A DNA stretch of 64,000 nt. It comes from Eumeta japonica (taxonomy: Eukaryota; Arthropoda; Insecta; Lepidoptera; Psychidae). Where the stretch lies: positions 62,001 to 126,000 of the forward strand of contig BGZK01001025.1 in the NCBI GenBank assembly GCA_005406025.1. Direction: 5' to 3'. Below the pieces are notes generated by a model, which worked only from the letters and a program-made list of their open reading frames with translations, searched no databases and had not been told where the DNA came from. Shown piece after piece: positions 45,385 through 50,461 of this stretch (the first letter of the stretch is position 1; every line of letters begins with the position of its first letter). Position numbers and translations under genes: made by a program.

Positions 45385-48366
45385 TTGCATTGACAATGAT
45401 TCAGCTCGTAGCGTTTGTCCTCGATGAATGGTAATCAACACTTATGCATAGAAAAACAAATCAAGACGAGTGGAACCGTGTATACTGGACATTGTTATGG
45501 TGGTCGACCACGTCCAGCAGTAATGGAACAGCTTGAAAGGTCGACCCCAGGTTGAATGGATCAAGGACCCATAATCTAAGTGTACAGCAAGCAAGATACA
45601 GTTGAACCTCGATAAGTTAAAGTCCAAGGGAAACACAAAATATTTTAAGTTATAGAGGTTTTAAGTTATCAAGGGTCTATGTTAGGGATAGGTTAATATA
45701 AAGGTAGGTATGTACATATGTATGTATGTGCCCTTGTTCCACCCTTTATCAGCGTATGTGAGTGTTGTTAGTTTTCTTTTTGAACTCATTTTAAGCCAGT
45801 TTTATCACACAGTAAGTAAAGCGATGTTTTCAGGACAATGACCAAAAACTTATGATCCAAAGCTTACTTATGTCTTAAGGCTAACCGCCGCAAACCTTTA
45901 AAGAATTTTGAAGAAGCAAACAATAGGTGACATGTATTGTTTACGTTAACAATTTAACTAGTGAACACGTGCAAGCAATAAATACCGAAATCTTTTGTTT
46001 TGCACACTCATTCAAAATGACTCATTGACAAACAATTTTATGTTATAGAGGTTATGGAAACATTTCTCTAAGTTACTGAGGGCCAATACAGAGATTACAT
46101 AATTAAGTTATAAAGGTTGCGTATTTTAAGTTATAGAGGTTTTGGGCTTTGATGGGAAGGGAACATATTATTCTTTGAAGTTATAGAGGTTTTTAAGTTA
46201 CCGAGGTTTGAGTTATCGAGGTTCTACTGTATATGGGGTCAAATTAGCATCACACAATTAATGATATAGATGACGAAATCAGAATTCATACAGTTCATTT
46301 TGTATGCAACGTCCGTTTGCAATAAATATGCAAAAAAAATAGTAATTTTTATTTAATCACTTATTGTTGAAATATTTAAACATCAATCTATCTCACAATT
46401 CACTGTCCAGTGTCCATTTTAATTTTAAAATTTTGCTATGCAATATTGATTGCGGTCGAGAAATCTGTGCTCGCCCATCCGGAAAGCCGTCGCTTCAATT
46501 TTGGATATCACAGGTTTTTTAACAGAAAATTGACATGTTCTAGAAGTTAAATTCTGAAACCTTGAAAAAACCAACAGGTACTGGAACGAATCAGCGAGGC
46601 AGGCCTGTCCAGACGCCGAGGAGTCAGAGGGCATCACATTGGAAAGCTTAGGTGGGTACCTCCAAAAATAGGATTTCATGTTCAATTATAGGGCTTTTAC
46701 AACTGCAAAGAAGTGGATAAAAACCGAGGATCTATAATCGGTACACATTTTACGTATCTCTATTTTGTTTCGCTTATAAACGATCACTGATCGTTTCGAG
46801 TGAGCTATAAATTTGGCACTACATTAATATTCCACCAGTGCGGCATTGATGGAACTACCATTGCAACCCTTGACGACCCTTCGATCATTCACGTTACCCT
46901 TATAGATTTCTTTCGAAGGTCTACTGTCATTCGTGGCTTCCAGACGACCGAATCATCTCAATATACCCTTTTTCTACTCTGATCACTATATCTTTGATTC
47001 TCACCACGTTTTCTCGCATCTTGTCTCCCATATATGTTTATCTACGGATAGTTTTTTATATTTTGTCAGGTAATTTTCATGTATCTACCGCCGACGCTAA
47101 CTTTGAAACTGCATAAGAATGATAATTATTTTTAAATTAAATTTGTTTTTATTCGGAAGAGAAATAAGTCCAATTATACATTTCTAAAAATAGATACAGA
47201 AGGTTCGTGTTGAATTATTGAGTATCTGAAATTGGAGACTTAAATTATTTAGATAACATGTAAATAGTCTAAGATCTGGCATTAGAAAAATGTACCCTCA
47301 TTTGTTAATTAAATCAAATAATGTTTTACAGGCAGATAACAGTATTATAAATTTATGAGCACAATGTCTGCCACCGTAGTCCCGCTGCTAGTAAAATTAA
47401 ACAATTAATTAATAACAATTCTTTTTCTTCTTATGTTAATTGCATATCGCAAGTACAAAACTTTCGAATATGTTGTTTTACACCTTGTTATAACAGGCGG
47501 CGACCTTTATGACTGCTACAGCTACCTGTAGCCAGGTGTGAACAGCTGGATAAACCGAACTTATTTACCTCATCTGTTAATTAAAAAATATTAACACTTA
47601 TGTAAAGTTTACAAAATTCTAAATATATTTATAACTGGCAGTTACTTATGTTATCATTCAGATGATTTCCGTATTGCATGTTCATAACTTTTTGATAAGC
47701 GAAATATATTAAATAAGTGCAAAATAGTCAATACCCAACATCAATGAGTTTAGATGAAATGATTGGTTGATGCAAGCGAAGCAAGATAAGTAGGTAGGCA
47801 ATGTATCACGTGGAGATCTGCTATCTCTGTCTGTACGTTTCTGAGAAACCGACCTAAGGTTATCGATAAATAAAAGAAAATAAACACATATTGACGGAAA
47901 AAAAAAACTACTCGATAGCAATTGACCTTTTTCTTGTTTCGTATTCAAGGAACGCTTCGGTGATTCAAAATGGCGGATTAAACGTCAACGCCGTTGCTAA
48001 CAAGCCCATTTATTAAATATAACGGCAACCCTGTTATTTACAGGCGGAGTCTTCATCGCCACTTTATTCGGCCTGGGGCTCGCGATGCTCACTCTCGCGT
48101 GGGAGGTGTTCTACCACAAGCGTAAAGAACGAACCCTGGTCAGGGCGGCCGGCGAGCAGGAACAGAAGAAGGCCTTCGAAGTGCCGAGAACGAAGGCGGA
48201 CATCAAGTTGGCCAAGGAGAACGTCGCGAAGAAAAGACGCGGCAAAGACGTCAAGAATGCACTGCAGGCCAGGAGGGTCACGATCGGCGACAGCTTCAAG
48301 CCGGCTTCAGAAAAACCGGGCGTCTCCTTCATCAGTGTCTACCCAAAAAGTGGATTTAAACCTTGA
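8846..48366 (+). CDS. Ir8a: Ionotropic receptor co-receptor IR8a, complete 17-exon gene
   Basis: Ir8a encodes the co-receptor that pairs with odour-specific IR subunits in olfactory neurons and is needed for acid sensing and ciliary targeting (family knowledge). Joining 17 exons with consistent phases gives about 906 residues, the usual IR8a length. Order: signal peptide (about 1-20); amino-terminal domain (about 25-380), kept only in co-receptor-type IRs; S1 from about 384 with Arg473 in TAEREEVIDF at the glutamate-receptor ligand Arg position; M1 513-531; pore with FTPQGGGE (566-573); M3 583-607 with TANLAAFLTVERM; S2 613-800 with Asp716 in the acidic ligand-site position; M4 802-819; basic tail ending SVYPKSGFKP. 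The sequons at Asn661 and Asn688 lie where the co-receptor extra loop is expected. IR25a was considered, but NCNLTEVGEIFAEQPYA and the tail fit IR8a. Exon 9 is one base short. Introns total about 37 kb and are full of transposons. Confidence 0.92.
8925..9600 (+). other. Ir8a intron 1, first part, no feature
   Basis: AT-rich intron sequence. A small CA/TA-rich stretch lies near 9281-9296. Nothing else was seen. Confidence 0.5.
9600..9880 (+). repeat. Dispersed repeat family X, copy 1
   Basis: It contains cttttcgtccagtgagtgatag, a pyrimidine-rich stretch, then aagaagccggcaacgtattggtgactcc and gtgtccattaccacctta. Related blocks occur at 25030-25300 (+) and 34235-34560 (-). It is non-coding, and the frame at 9720 is incidental. 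Confidence 0.55.
9900..11009 (+). repeat. Intron 1, repeat debris
   Basis: The part near 10500-10660 (caaatttcaacttaatcggtccagcag, then accgaaggacagacatacggatgac) has the look of the common insect repeat whose ends read ggttccg...gaaaccctaa. Otherwise the stretch is AT-rich. Confidence 0.4.
11018..11165. mobile_element. hAT-type MITE with 8-bp duplication (7/8)
   Basis: Ends CAGTGGCGGCGCTA and TAGCGCCGCCACTG are perfect inverted repeats. Flanks tatttacg (11010-11017) and taattacg (11166-11173) match 7 of 8. The GC-rich interior is non-coding. Confidence 0.8.
11174..12435 (+). other. Intron 1, no identified feature
   Basis: It holds a GC-richer patch at 11570-12060 with short open frames of no known family. 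There is no splice-site pair that would join Ir8a in phase. Confidence 0.4.
12440..12622 (+). mobile_element. Helitron-like 3' end
   Basis: A palindrome tgcgaaattttcgca (12596-12610) lies eight bases before CTAG at 12619-12622, followed by T. A hairpin shortly before a CTRR end inserted in front of T is the hallmark of Helitron 3' ends. The 5' boundary is not seen and no helicase remains. Confidence 0.4.
12813..12959 (+). CDS. Ir8a: Ir8a exon 2 (start of amino-terminal domain)
   Basis: The acceptor is tatatttttcag and the donor gtaagt, phase 1 in and phase 1 out. It encodes FILEAQDASLAQDVGNALRD and an acidic stretch, the first beta-alpha unit of the periplasmic-binding-protein-like amino-terminal domain. 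Confidence 0.85.
13195..13398 (+). CDS. Ir8a: Ir8a exon 3 (amino-terminal domain)
   Basis: The acceptor ends ttttcag and the donor is gtaggt, phase 1/1. It encodes LCSELSKGVSLIVDLSWSPW and further amino-terminal domain sequence ending ...ALIMQSER. It is GC-richer than the flanking introns. Confidence 0.88.
13399..13724 (+). other. Intron 3, first part, no feature
   Basis: AT-rich intron sequence. I see nothing in it. Confidence 0.5.
13725..13964. mobile_element. hAT-like MITE, CAGCGGTG ends
   Basis: The left end CAGCGGTGGGCTTTAAACTC and the complement of the right end (CAGCGGTGCGATACAAACTC) are related over about 45 bp. A matching 8-bp target duplication is not visible, so age or misplacement of the end is possible. 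Confidence 0.6.
13965..15084 (+). other. Intron 3, unremarkable
   Basis: AT-rich intron DNA with scattered short frames. No recognisable element. Confidence 0.45.
15085..15299 (-). repeat. Lepidopteran ACTAGCTTTTGCCCGC repeat, copy in intron 3
   Basis: It ends with gcgggcaaaagctagt, the complement of the starts seen at 33755 and, with changes, at 45158, 53135 and 55215. The body (ctgactgactcaacacgagagctcag...gtccgattgacttgagattcgg) is typical of short insect retro-repeats. Whether it is RTE-, SINE- or Helitron-derived cannot be settled by eye. Confidence 0.5.
15374..15540 (+). CDS. Ir8a: Ir8a exon 4 (amino-terminal domain)
   Basis: The acceptor is tattcttcctcag, and the split codon G|AC gives Asp. 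It encodes DVDRALYTLLGKSNIRVWTH and ends ...IIETYRR in phase 0. The donor gtttgc is weak at +3 to +5, but no other donor keeps the frame into exon 5. The open frame continues 5' of the acceptor by chance. Confidence 0.85.
15541..15923 (+). other. Ir8a intron 4
   Basis: AT-rich intron. The exon 4 frame happens to stay open about 150 bp into it, which could mislead a gene caller. Confidence 0.5.
15924..16106 (+). CDS. Ir8a: Ir8a exon 5 (amino-terminal domain)
   Basis: Sixty-one whole codons between aattacag and gtgcgt. It encodes AVKEKLARLTLRWNLVFTDY and a cysteine-rich segment (ECCKLLGKSEECTCPSDFD) likely to form disulphides in the extracellular domain. Confidence 0.88.
16208..16416 (+). CDS. 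Ir8a: Ir8a exon 6 (amino-terminal domain)
   Basis: Acceptor attacag, donor gtaaga, phase 0 in and 2 out. It encodes KQHYILTNLIAYVIDTYIKL... and ends ...NNESVFYWDEE. Two Asn-X-Ser/Thr sites are visible. It is separated from exon 5 by only 101 bp. Confidence 0.88.
16417..17021 (+). other. Intron 6, first part, no feature
   Basis: AT-rich intron DNA with no repeat boundary or coding signal that I can support. Confidence 0.45.
17030..17255. mobile_element. hAT-type MITE with perfect 8-bp duplication
   Basis: Ends CAGTGGCGTAGCTAG and CTAGCTACGCCACTG are inverted. TTTAGACA flanks the element exactly on both sides (17022-17029 and 17256-17263). The interior is GC-rich and contains inverted gggtgtcaccc motifs. 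No transposase. Confidence 0.88.
17316..17344. repeat. TA microsatellite
   Basis: An uninterrupted run of about fourteen ta units next to the SINE-like copy B. Confidence 0.8.
17345..17570 (+). repeat. SINE-like repeat, copy B (tRNA-type boxes)
   Basis: ggtggtgggtcagtcgtggg resembles a tRNA box A region, and cattcaaatcccggtc resembles box B. The next part (attttaaacttcagccagaccg...cgttccgg) parallels copy A at 6420-6570. Confidence 0.5.
17788..17947 (+). CDS. Ir8a: Ir8a exon 7 (end of amino-terminal domain)
   Basis: Acceptor ttcgcag, donor gtaagt. The split AG|T codon gives Ser. It encodes SAGLFLKSKFTLAKYKMEPD and ends ...RMFFRVGTTP, the linker that leads into the ligand-binding domain. Confidence 0.9.
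17948..18600 (+). other. Intron 7, first part, no feature
   Basis: AT-rich intron DNA. Nothing recognised. Confidence 0.45.
18620..21690 (+). mobile_element. Degraded CR1/Jockey-type LINE in intron 7
   Basis: Pieces of a non-LTR retrotransposon lie in order on the + strand. A cysteine-bearing ORF1 start (KWQCEKCINKSHEKDKC) is near 18770. The ORF1 end (19167-19625) carries RQIFYRAHRDSLKANWKYVW and TKDGKIYSRKEHG. An endonuclease part (about 20110-20630) carries TAYRPPGLNVDIF, FNIN and PTHFTEYNKSLLDVIYTDAR. A linker (20866-21384) follows, and then a reverse-transcriptase start (RPISILPWLSKV, QSGFRKNRSTSTALIDI; about 21490-21660). The rest of the RT is missing. Frameshifts and stops separate the parts, so it is dead. 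It lies in the same direction as Ir8a and ends about 70 bp before exon 8. Confidence 0.8.
21764..21880 (+). CDS. Ir8a: Ir8a exon 8 (start of ligand-binding S1)
   Basis: Thirty-nine whole codons between ttattctccag and gtatat. It encodes AIPWTMPKIDPDTGEPMVNE followed by YEGYCIDLIEKISE, the first S1 block of ionotropic glutamate-type receptors. Confidence 0.92.
21881..23156 (+). other. Intron 8, no gene
   Basis: Intron DNA with a TG/TA-rich microsatellite at about 22778-22820. No element boundary recognised. Confidence 0.45.
23164..23193. repeat. 12-bp-stem hairpin in intron 8
   Basis: ATGAAATTAAGT and ACTTAATTTCAT form a perfect stem with a 6-base loop. The pairing extends imperfectly outward (ttgtact / ctacaac). 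It lies about 45 bp before exon 9. Confidence 0.5.
23238..23344 (+). CDS. Ir8a: Ir8a exon 9 (S1), one base short
   Basis: Both ends match the family: VLEFDYEIITPKSGTFGRK at the start and NGTWDGVVGDLMTG at the end. They lie in different frames. Exons 8 and 10 demand phase 0 on both sides, yet this exon is 107 nt, not 108. The shift falls at the run of five C at 23298-23302. The donor is gttcgt, also weak. As it stands the frame hits a TGA within the exon. Confidence 0.85.
23895..24285 (+). pseudogene. mariner transposase remnant, N-terminal half
   Basis: Decayed frames read SLATVYDWINKFKRGCTDLT then DDLHEG, and later SLGIGMSQ, HLAVRKF and PHNLTEA. These are the helix-turn-helix and linker motifs of mariner transposases. 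Stops and frameshifts are frequent and the catalytic domain is absent. It lies in intron 9 of Ir8a. Confidence 0.7.
24290..24870 (+). other. Intron 9, last part, no feature
   Basis: Very AT-rich intron DNA with no feature that I can support. Confidence 0.45.
24880..24979 (+). CDS. Ir8a: Ir8a exon 10 (S1, ligand-site arginine)
   Basis: Acceptor caccacag, donor gttagt, phase 0 in and 1 out. It encodes ETDLAVSALTMTAEREEVID and continues FVAPYFEQTGILI. The Arg of AEREEV aligns with the arginine that holds the ligand alpha-carboxylate in glutamate receptors. Confidence 0.92.
25030..25300 (+). repeat. Dispersed repeat family X, copy 2
   Basis: It shares cagtgagtgagagttccggcg and caagaggccggcaacgccctgcgg...tgggcaatggtgac with copies at 9600 and 34235. 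It is non-coding, although the exon 10 frame runs open into it. Confidence 0.55.
25749..25790. repeat. Perfect 16-bp-stem hairpin in intron 10
   Basis: ATCGGTTGCTACTCAT and ATGAGTAGCAACCGAT are exact complements around a 10-base loop. The stem is GC-richer than the flanks. Confidence 0.65.
26154..26331 (+). CDS. Ir8a: Ir8a exon 11 (M1 membrane helix)
   Basis: Acceptor gacgtttcag, donor gtgact, phase 1 in and 2 out. It encodes VIRKPTRKTSLFKFMTVLRT and then the M1 helix VWLSIVAALVLTGFMIWLL, ending ...EAYPYPCR. Its last 92 bp are the source of the tandem copies that follow in intron 11. Confidence 0.93.
26412..26503 (+). pseudogene. Exon 11 partial copy 2
   Basis: It reads LTDFMIWLLDKRLSYFVRSN then ANAYPYPCR without a stop and ends at a gtgaat donor. 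It is preceded by aatcataaag, which has an AG but no pyrimidine tract, so inclusion in mRNA is unlikely. Confidence 0.85.
26584..26675 (+). pseudogene. Exon 11 partial copy 3
   Basis: It reads LTDFMIWLLDKRLSYFVRNK then ADAYPYPCR, open, with donor gtgaat. There is no acceptor in front (aatcataaac). Confidence 0.85.
26756..26847 (+). pseudogene. Exon 11 partial copy 4
   Basis: It reads LTDFMIWLLDKRLSYFVRSN then ADAYPYPCR, open, with donor gtgacg. There is no acceptor in front. Confidence 0.85.
26928..27094 (+). pseudogene. Exon 11 partial copies 5 and 6, decayed
   Basis: Two worn copies start near 26930 (ttggtcttggccgacttcat) and 27001 (ttcgtcttgaccggcttcat), only about 70 bp apart, with stop codons and lost donors. 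They mark the older edge of the array. Confidence 0.7.
27560..28255 (+). repeat. Dispersed repeat with internal duplication and CA microsatellite
   Basis: Two related units (cgacaacgatttctcgcaaac...accgattttgacc) begin near 27603 and 27758. A (ca)n run lies at about 28071-28089. The tail aataacttcccgaaaa...tgggaagttaaaaa resembles a common lepidopteran repeat end. Non-coding. Confidence 0.5.
28256..30008 (+). other. Intron 11, remaining part
   Basis: It includes a GC-richer patch (28500-28640) with overlapping open frames on both strands, neither of known family, and related blocks at 29140-29200 and 29250-29310 (cagga(g)acgctgggttttggcctacgcc and relatives). No gene supported. Confidence 0.4.
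30009..30192 (+). CDS. Ir8a: Ir8a exon 12 (pore loop and M3)
   Basis: Acceptor cgattttcag, donor gtgaca, phase 2 in and 0 out. It encodes EFTLKESLWFALTSFTPQGG, the pore loop, then a hydrophobic helix ending ATFTANLAAFLTVERMQ. The last motif corresponds to SYTANLAAF of glutamate receptors, so the channel gate is intact. Confidence 0.95.
30193..30680 (+). other. Intron 12, first part
   Basis: A moderately GC-rich stretch (30260-30490) with short frames of no known family. No splice logic ties it to Ir8a. Confidence 0.4.
30690..31290 (+). pseudogene. LINE reverse-transcriptase C-terminal remnant
   Basis: Broken frames read TVFLGVILDNKLH, PHIGELAKRLSCVVYEI, LISYGILLRGHAPDVHEIF and then LTVATQFIYQNL. 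This order is characteristic of the end of Jockey/CR1-type reverse transcriptases. The 5' part is missing. A SINE begins directly after it. Confidence 0.7.
31295..31552 (+). mobile_element. tRNA-derived SINE
   Basis: The head has box A (tggcgcagtggtagtgacc) and box B (gagttcgattcccgc) of a tRNA gene in the right spacing. A body with aaatgtttgtcttgagtctgggtg and agtacaagcctcgttgcttagtttgg follows. It ends in an (att)n tail. A true tRNA gene is excluded because the acceptor stem does not close and the body continues. Direct repeats at the ends were not found. Confidence 0.85.
31569..31966. mobile_element. hAT-type MITE with perfect 8-bp duplication
   Basis: The left end CAGAGTTTCCCAATC and the complement of the right end CTATAGTTCCCAATC are related. 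ATTTAGAG stands exactly before (31561-31568) and after (31967-31974). No coding capacity remains in the 398 bp. Confidence 0.85.
31975..32245 (+). repeat. LINE 3' tail
   Basis: cttgctcgttcttctcgagag...cgaacgagtggtg and the end gacctacgaaataaagtattttgaatttg are typical of a LINE 3' untranslated end with a polyadenylation signal. It may be the tail of the remnant at 30690, split by the SINE and the MITE. Confidence 0.55.
32246..33750 (+). other. Intron 12, AT-rich part, no feature
   Basis: Long AT-rich intron DNA. I see no element ends, hairpins of note, or coding signal. Confidence 0.45.
33755..34225 (+). repeat. Lepidopteran ACTAGCTTTTGCCCGC repeat, intron 12
   Basis: It starts actagcttttgcccgcagctccgcccgcgtgg and ends in a (ta)n run followed by gatg. 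Inside, two related blocks (gataatcagttgaa/gataacaatcagttaaa ... gcgccacctggtgg / cgcctggtggcgagt) lie about 120 bp apart. The class is uncertain (RTE- or SINE-like). Confidence 0.5.
34235..34560 (-). repeat. Dispersed repeat family X, copy 3
   Basis: In complement it reads ccttttcgtccagtgagag ... ggtgactttccggtttgcgag...gatgggcgacagtcacc, matching copies 1 and 2. The open frame across it is not a gene. Confidence 0.5.
34748..34886. other. GC-rich segment open on both strands, origin unknown
   Basis: On the minus strand a strong acceptor-like tract (ctttttttatttcag) is followed by LKGLDACTELALRAVLVRLK and further open sequence to a stop after 49 codons. On the plus strand the same DNA reads YSKPSVADFVIASATTVVGT to a stop overlapping AATAAA. 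Neither is recognised, and neither splices to Ir8a in frame. It may be one exon of a nested gene or a processed fragment. Confidence 0.3.
35063..35184 (+). CDS. Ir8a: Ir8a exon 13 (start of S2)
   Basis: Acceptor cctcccttgcag, donor gtgagt, phase 0 in and 2 out. It encodes TPVSSLEQLARQSRINYTVV and HQYFINMKFAEDTLY, the first part of the S2 lobe. Confidence 0.93.
35185..36060 (+). other. Intron 13, first part
   Basis: Mostly AT-rich DNA. A repeat remnant at about 35605-35710 (aatcggttcagtagcttttgtcc ... gacaaacagacag) is typical of insect retro-repeats. No gene. Confidence 0.4.
36067..36256 (+). pseudogene. Decayed copy of Ir8a exon 14 start with its intron
   Basis: The part from about 36181 (ttaacgcgatatgcgactagg then cgcaatatcgcgtgtg) tracks exon 14 (tcaacgcgacaaccgatcagg then cgcagtaccgcgtgtg). 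The preceding intron piece (aatcgatttaacagacat) tracks aatcaatttaatagacat before the real exon. Further upstream, tcatcggcagttttatt matches tcattggcagttttatt at about 36382. It holds stop codons and is dead. Confidence 0.75.
36682..36885 (+). CDS. Ir8a: Ir8a exon 14 (S2, co-receptor loop)
   Basis: Acceptor atctacatcag, donor gtgagt. It encodes VWKEITLNATTDQAQYRVWD, YGHILLAINGSAPV and DADFAFIHDSAEIK. The two sequons fit the glycosylated loop found in co-receptor IRs. Asp716 (HDSAE) sits at the acidic ligand-site position. A decayed copy of the first part lies at about 36123-36256. Confidence 0.93.
36990..37270 (+). repeat. MITE-like fragment with G runs in intron 14
   Basis: aaggggccgtttataaaatacg at the start, G-rich stretches in the middle, and the end gtcaaaaatggcgaaatttattttagg recall a widespread insect MITE with ggggccgtccat-type ends. 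A run of 14 G sits at 37209-37222. Confidence 0.5.
37292..37453 (+). CDS. Ir8a: Ir8a exon 15 (S2)
   Basis: The acceptor ends gaattcag and the donor is gtgagt. It encodes YEITKNCNLTEVGEIFAEQP, then YAIAVQQGSRLQEDLSRALLDLQKERFLEQLGSK in pieces. This is the most family-specific part of the S2 lobe. Confidence 0.93.
37454..38230 (+). other. Intron 15, first part, no feature
   Basis: AT-rich intron DNA with no element or gene that I can support before the TA-rich target of the Ginger-like element. Confidence 0.45.
38235..40557 (+). mobile_element. Ginger-like integrase DNA transposon
   Basis: The ends TATTACCGGCCAAACCCGAT and the complement of the right end (TGTTACCGGCCAAACCCGAT) are inverted and stay similar over about 100 bp. 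The flanks offer tata on both sides (38231-38234 and 40558-40561), which fits a 4-bp duplication but is ambiguous in TA-rich DNA. The left end carries extra copies of the subterminal motif (aaactagtatagcctaggc). The core is a retroviral-type integrase without gag or RT. Ends, target size and an integrase core together point to the Ginger group. Confidence 0.72.
38620..40191 (+). pseudogene. Broken KRBA2-like integrase/transposase of the Ginger-like element
   Basis: Reading across breaks, the order is: an N-terminal part (MDEPTSSRQADQKQWREKFL); an HHCC zinc finger (HGGRDRILAETSKKY then CNVCHQKK); the integrase core with its three acidic sites (WCQVDLIDF, LQSDNGREF, SQGSVERANQ); a variable acidic part; and a C-terminal cysteine motif (CSCTKNCSTNRCQCKK). 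The same layout is seen in KRBA2/SCAN-type host proteins derived from such elements (family knowledge). There are at least two frameshifts (near 38810 and 39240) and stops near 38883 and 39350. A small intron (about 39906-39999) keeps YYR-SEFDIC in frame. The element is not active. Confidence 0.72.
40558..41590 (+). repeat. Intron 15, repeat debris
   Basis: A ggttacgtttttgccatttgg...acggaaccctaa tail lies at about 40727-40756, a familiar lepidopteran repeat end. A retroelement-tail fragment (gagaatgggcaaggaagttaaggg) lies at 41298-41335. The rest is AT-rich. Confidence 0.5.
41600..44466 (+). repeat. 172-bp satellite array, about 17 units
   Basis: Units start aagcttgggttgtatgtatc at intervals of 171-173 bp (for example 41775, 41947, 42119, 42291). 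The first and last units are the most diverged, as expected for an array kept uniform by exchange. One unit (about 43831-43956) lacks about 45 bp. Antisense open frames (42631-42831, 43191-43373) are produced by the repeat and are not genes. Confidence 0.95.
44508..44560. repeat. Long hairpin just after the satellite
   Basis: attactgttactaaattctgtt and its near complement aatagaatttagtaacagtaat form an almost perfect stem around a short loop, 40 bp from the end of the array. Confidence 0.65.
44617..44813. repeat. Separated 50-bp inverted repeat
   Basis: The left arm 44617-44666 (aataataaatatagttt ... taagcacat) pairs with the right arm 44762-44813 (atgtgcttt ... aaactatatttattatt) with few mismatches across a 95-bp spacer. 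It may be a short MITE or a palindromic rearrangement. Confidence 0.6.
45158..45383 (+). repeat. Lepidopteran short repeat with TA tail
   Basis: It starts actagctgacctgcccgcttcgctggg and ends in a (ta)n run of about 40 bp. It is related in layout to the block at 33755. Confidence 0.5.
45599..46229. mobile_element. pogo/Tigger-like element, second family
   Basis: The ends CAGTTGAACCTCGATAAGTT and the complement of the right end (CAGTAGAACCTCGATAACTC) are flanked by TA (45597-45598 and 46230-46231). The interior repeats aagttatagaggtttt several times. No transposase. The ends differ from those of the element at 681. Confidence 0.75.
46578..46651 (+). CDS. Ir8a: Ir8a exon 16 (end of S2)
   Basis: Acceptor ccaacag, donor gtgggt, phase 2 in and 1 out. 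It encodes YWNESARQACPDAEESEGIT and ends ESLG. It is a 74-bp exon stranded 9.1 kb from exon 15 by a transposon and a satellite array. Confidence 0.9.
46652..48043 (+). other. Intron 16, no feature
   Basis: AT-rich intron DNA. The short frames are incidental and I see no element ends. Confidence 0.5.
48044..48366 (+). CDS. Ir8a: Ir8a exon 17 (M4, cytoplasmic tail, stop)
   Basis: The acceptor is ttatttacag. It encodes GGVFIATLFGLGLAMLTLAW (M4), then a long Lys/Arg-rich tail and the end motif VTIGDSFKP...SVYPKSGFKP before TGA. The tail is cytoplasmic and rich in basic residues. The exon is GC-rich compared with its surroundings. Confidence 0.93.
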
Positions 48367-48684
48367 AGATACAAGCATATATATGTATTTAATAATAGAA
48401 AACATTTTAGAGTTGCACTCACTTGTAGGTGTACTATTTTTAGAGCGCTTTATTTGTATTTATGAACAAGAGAAAAAAAATTAATAGAGGGATAGTAGAA
48501 TTTTTAGATAAACTTAAAGCTTTAACTATGTTTTCTTTTTATTTCGTCTTAAATGCGAAATAATAATTTGTTTTTTTTTCTATCTGAATTTGTGATTTTA
48601 TAAATATTTTATTTTCGTTCTCGACATCGGAAATCTGACTTACTTTTAATAGCTTTATCAATGTAGTACACATTGTAGTGATTG

Positions 48685-48690
48685 ATTAAA
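48685..48690 (+). promoter_or_regulatory. Possible Ir8a polyadenylation signal (ATTAAA)
   Basis: The first reasonable variant signal downstream of the Ir8a stop, about 320 bp into the 3' region. An AATAAA also occurs near 48765. Neither is proven, because AT-rich DNA yields such hexamers by chance. Confidence 0.25.
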
Positions 48691-50455
48691 ACACATATGC
48701 TTTCAGTGAAAATACCTATTACATCTTGCATAATTAGTGACAGATTTGTTATTTTTAGCATTAAAAATAAATAAGAATACTAGCTTCAGCACTTTACAAT
48801 TTACAAAGTTTTCCAGACAGGAACACCAGCCCAACGACGAACATAAGCGAATATATAGCGAATGGCTTGGCATCCAATTGGCCGCGACCGAGATGTGATC
48901 GTATCGCCCGCCTTGCAACGGACACCGACGAAACACTACACACGTTTAGATATCTAATATGGTATTATAAACGAGAAAGTTTATTACACTTTTGTGTAAA
49001 AACTACTGAACAGATTTTCATGAAACTTTGCAGTAACGTAGCTTGCACATCAGAATGGAATATGGTCTATAGCGTTGTAAATATGCTAACTCTTTTTCGC
49101 GGCTTCGCTCGTACGAATAAAAAATGGTTTCCTTATTTTTTTTTTTATTCCGATCGGTTATTACTAACAGTGATGTCCAAGGGAGGAGCAAGGTTAACAT
49201 CAGTTCCAGATTCTAATGAGAAAGACTGAGATGAGGATAAAAAATGAAATCGAGATCGTTTTGCAATAAAATAATTTTGTGGCAGTTCTTACGCATGTTT
49301 TCGATGTAAAAGTATGCGTTCCTTTTTTAAATAATTCGATAGGAATACAAAGATAGAAAATCTATCTTAAATCTCGACTAATAGATAGCGGCTCGTTACA
49401 ACGTACACTAATCACATGATAGACTTTTTACAAATGTTGCCGTGGCAACCTCTTATCCGTTTTTGTACTAAGCGCATGCGTACGGACATACGAAGTCCAC
49501 AGACGAAGTGCTTAAATATCGTTATTTTTGCTTCTATCAATATCCAGAAACAGACAGAGCAGGTCATTATTTTTTATAGCCTGTGCATAAAAAAATATAT
49601 TGTTTTTCTATTGTTACCGTAACACGGTGATGACAAAAAATTCTGCCTCATCGTGTTTTTCTGTTTCCCATTTTAATTGCGTAAGAGATTTTATTTTAGT
49701 TGAAATTTTAATGCGTTCTACCAAACTAGTCTATTGTAAAAACAAATACATATTCTTATAGAAAATTCAACGATCTTAAAAAATGCTCTTTGATGATTTG
49801 ATACTGATCAAAGATAAATATATATATATATAGTTTAACCAAATTATTTGTTCCCATATTTAAAGGGCTAAATAATAACGTAAAGAAAAAAAATTTTTTT
49901 TGTGCACTTCAGTGTTCATTGTCGAAACATGACATGACAATGTAAATCATTTTTTAATATATGTCATCTAGACTGAATTAATGGTTTATTTAAATTTATT
50001 TAGCAGACGGGACTTTCAAAAAGCATTATCTTGACTTTCAATATCTAGAACCAATTACATTCAACGGATCATTATTTAGTATAGCGCGTGCGCATGCCTT
50101 CGACGCTCATCGCTGTACGATGGCCGACATTGCATTCTGTTTTCGAGTATTAGACAATAATTTCGTACATTAACAAATTCGAAGAAAAATTTATCCAAAT
50201 CTGTTCAGTAATTTAGTAAAAAAAATTTAGCAAGAGGCACAAGAACGAGTTTACGGATGAATTTGCAGCCATATTTATATTGATTCGATTGACTGTCGGA
50301 GAGTGGGTACTGTAATAGTCTTATTTCGGGCAACACAGAACTAACGAAGCTCTTCAAAACGCCAAGGCGATTATCACACAGAATAAGTTACGTCATTTAA
50401 AAGCATAAAAAGCGACAATATCGGAAATGTTGTCATGTCAAATTTCGTACATCCT
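48691..50455. other. Intergenic DNA, nothing certain
   Basis: It has GC-richer patches at 48800-48960 and 50085-50160 with no known coding frame, and otherwise AT-rich DNA with a short TA run near 49818. Confidence 0.4.
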
Positions 50456-50461
50456 GCTTAA

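Noticed and set aside
48111..48332. Minus-strand frame opposite exon 17
   Set aside because: A shadow of the real + strand tail exon.
8846..48366. Identity as IR25a
   Set aside because: IR25a shares the amino-terminal domain, but the S2 motif NCNLTEVGEIFAEQPYA, the FTPQGGGE pore and the tail fit IR8a better.
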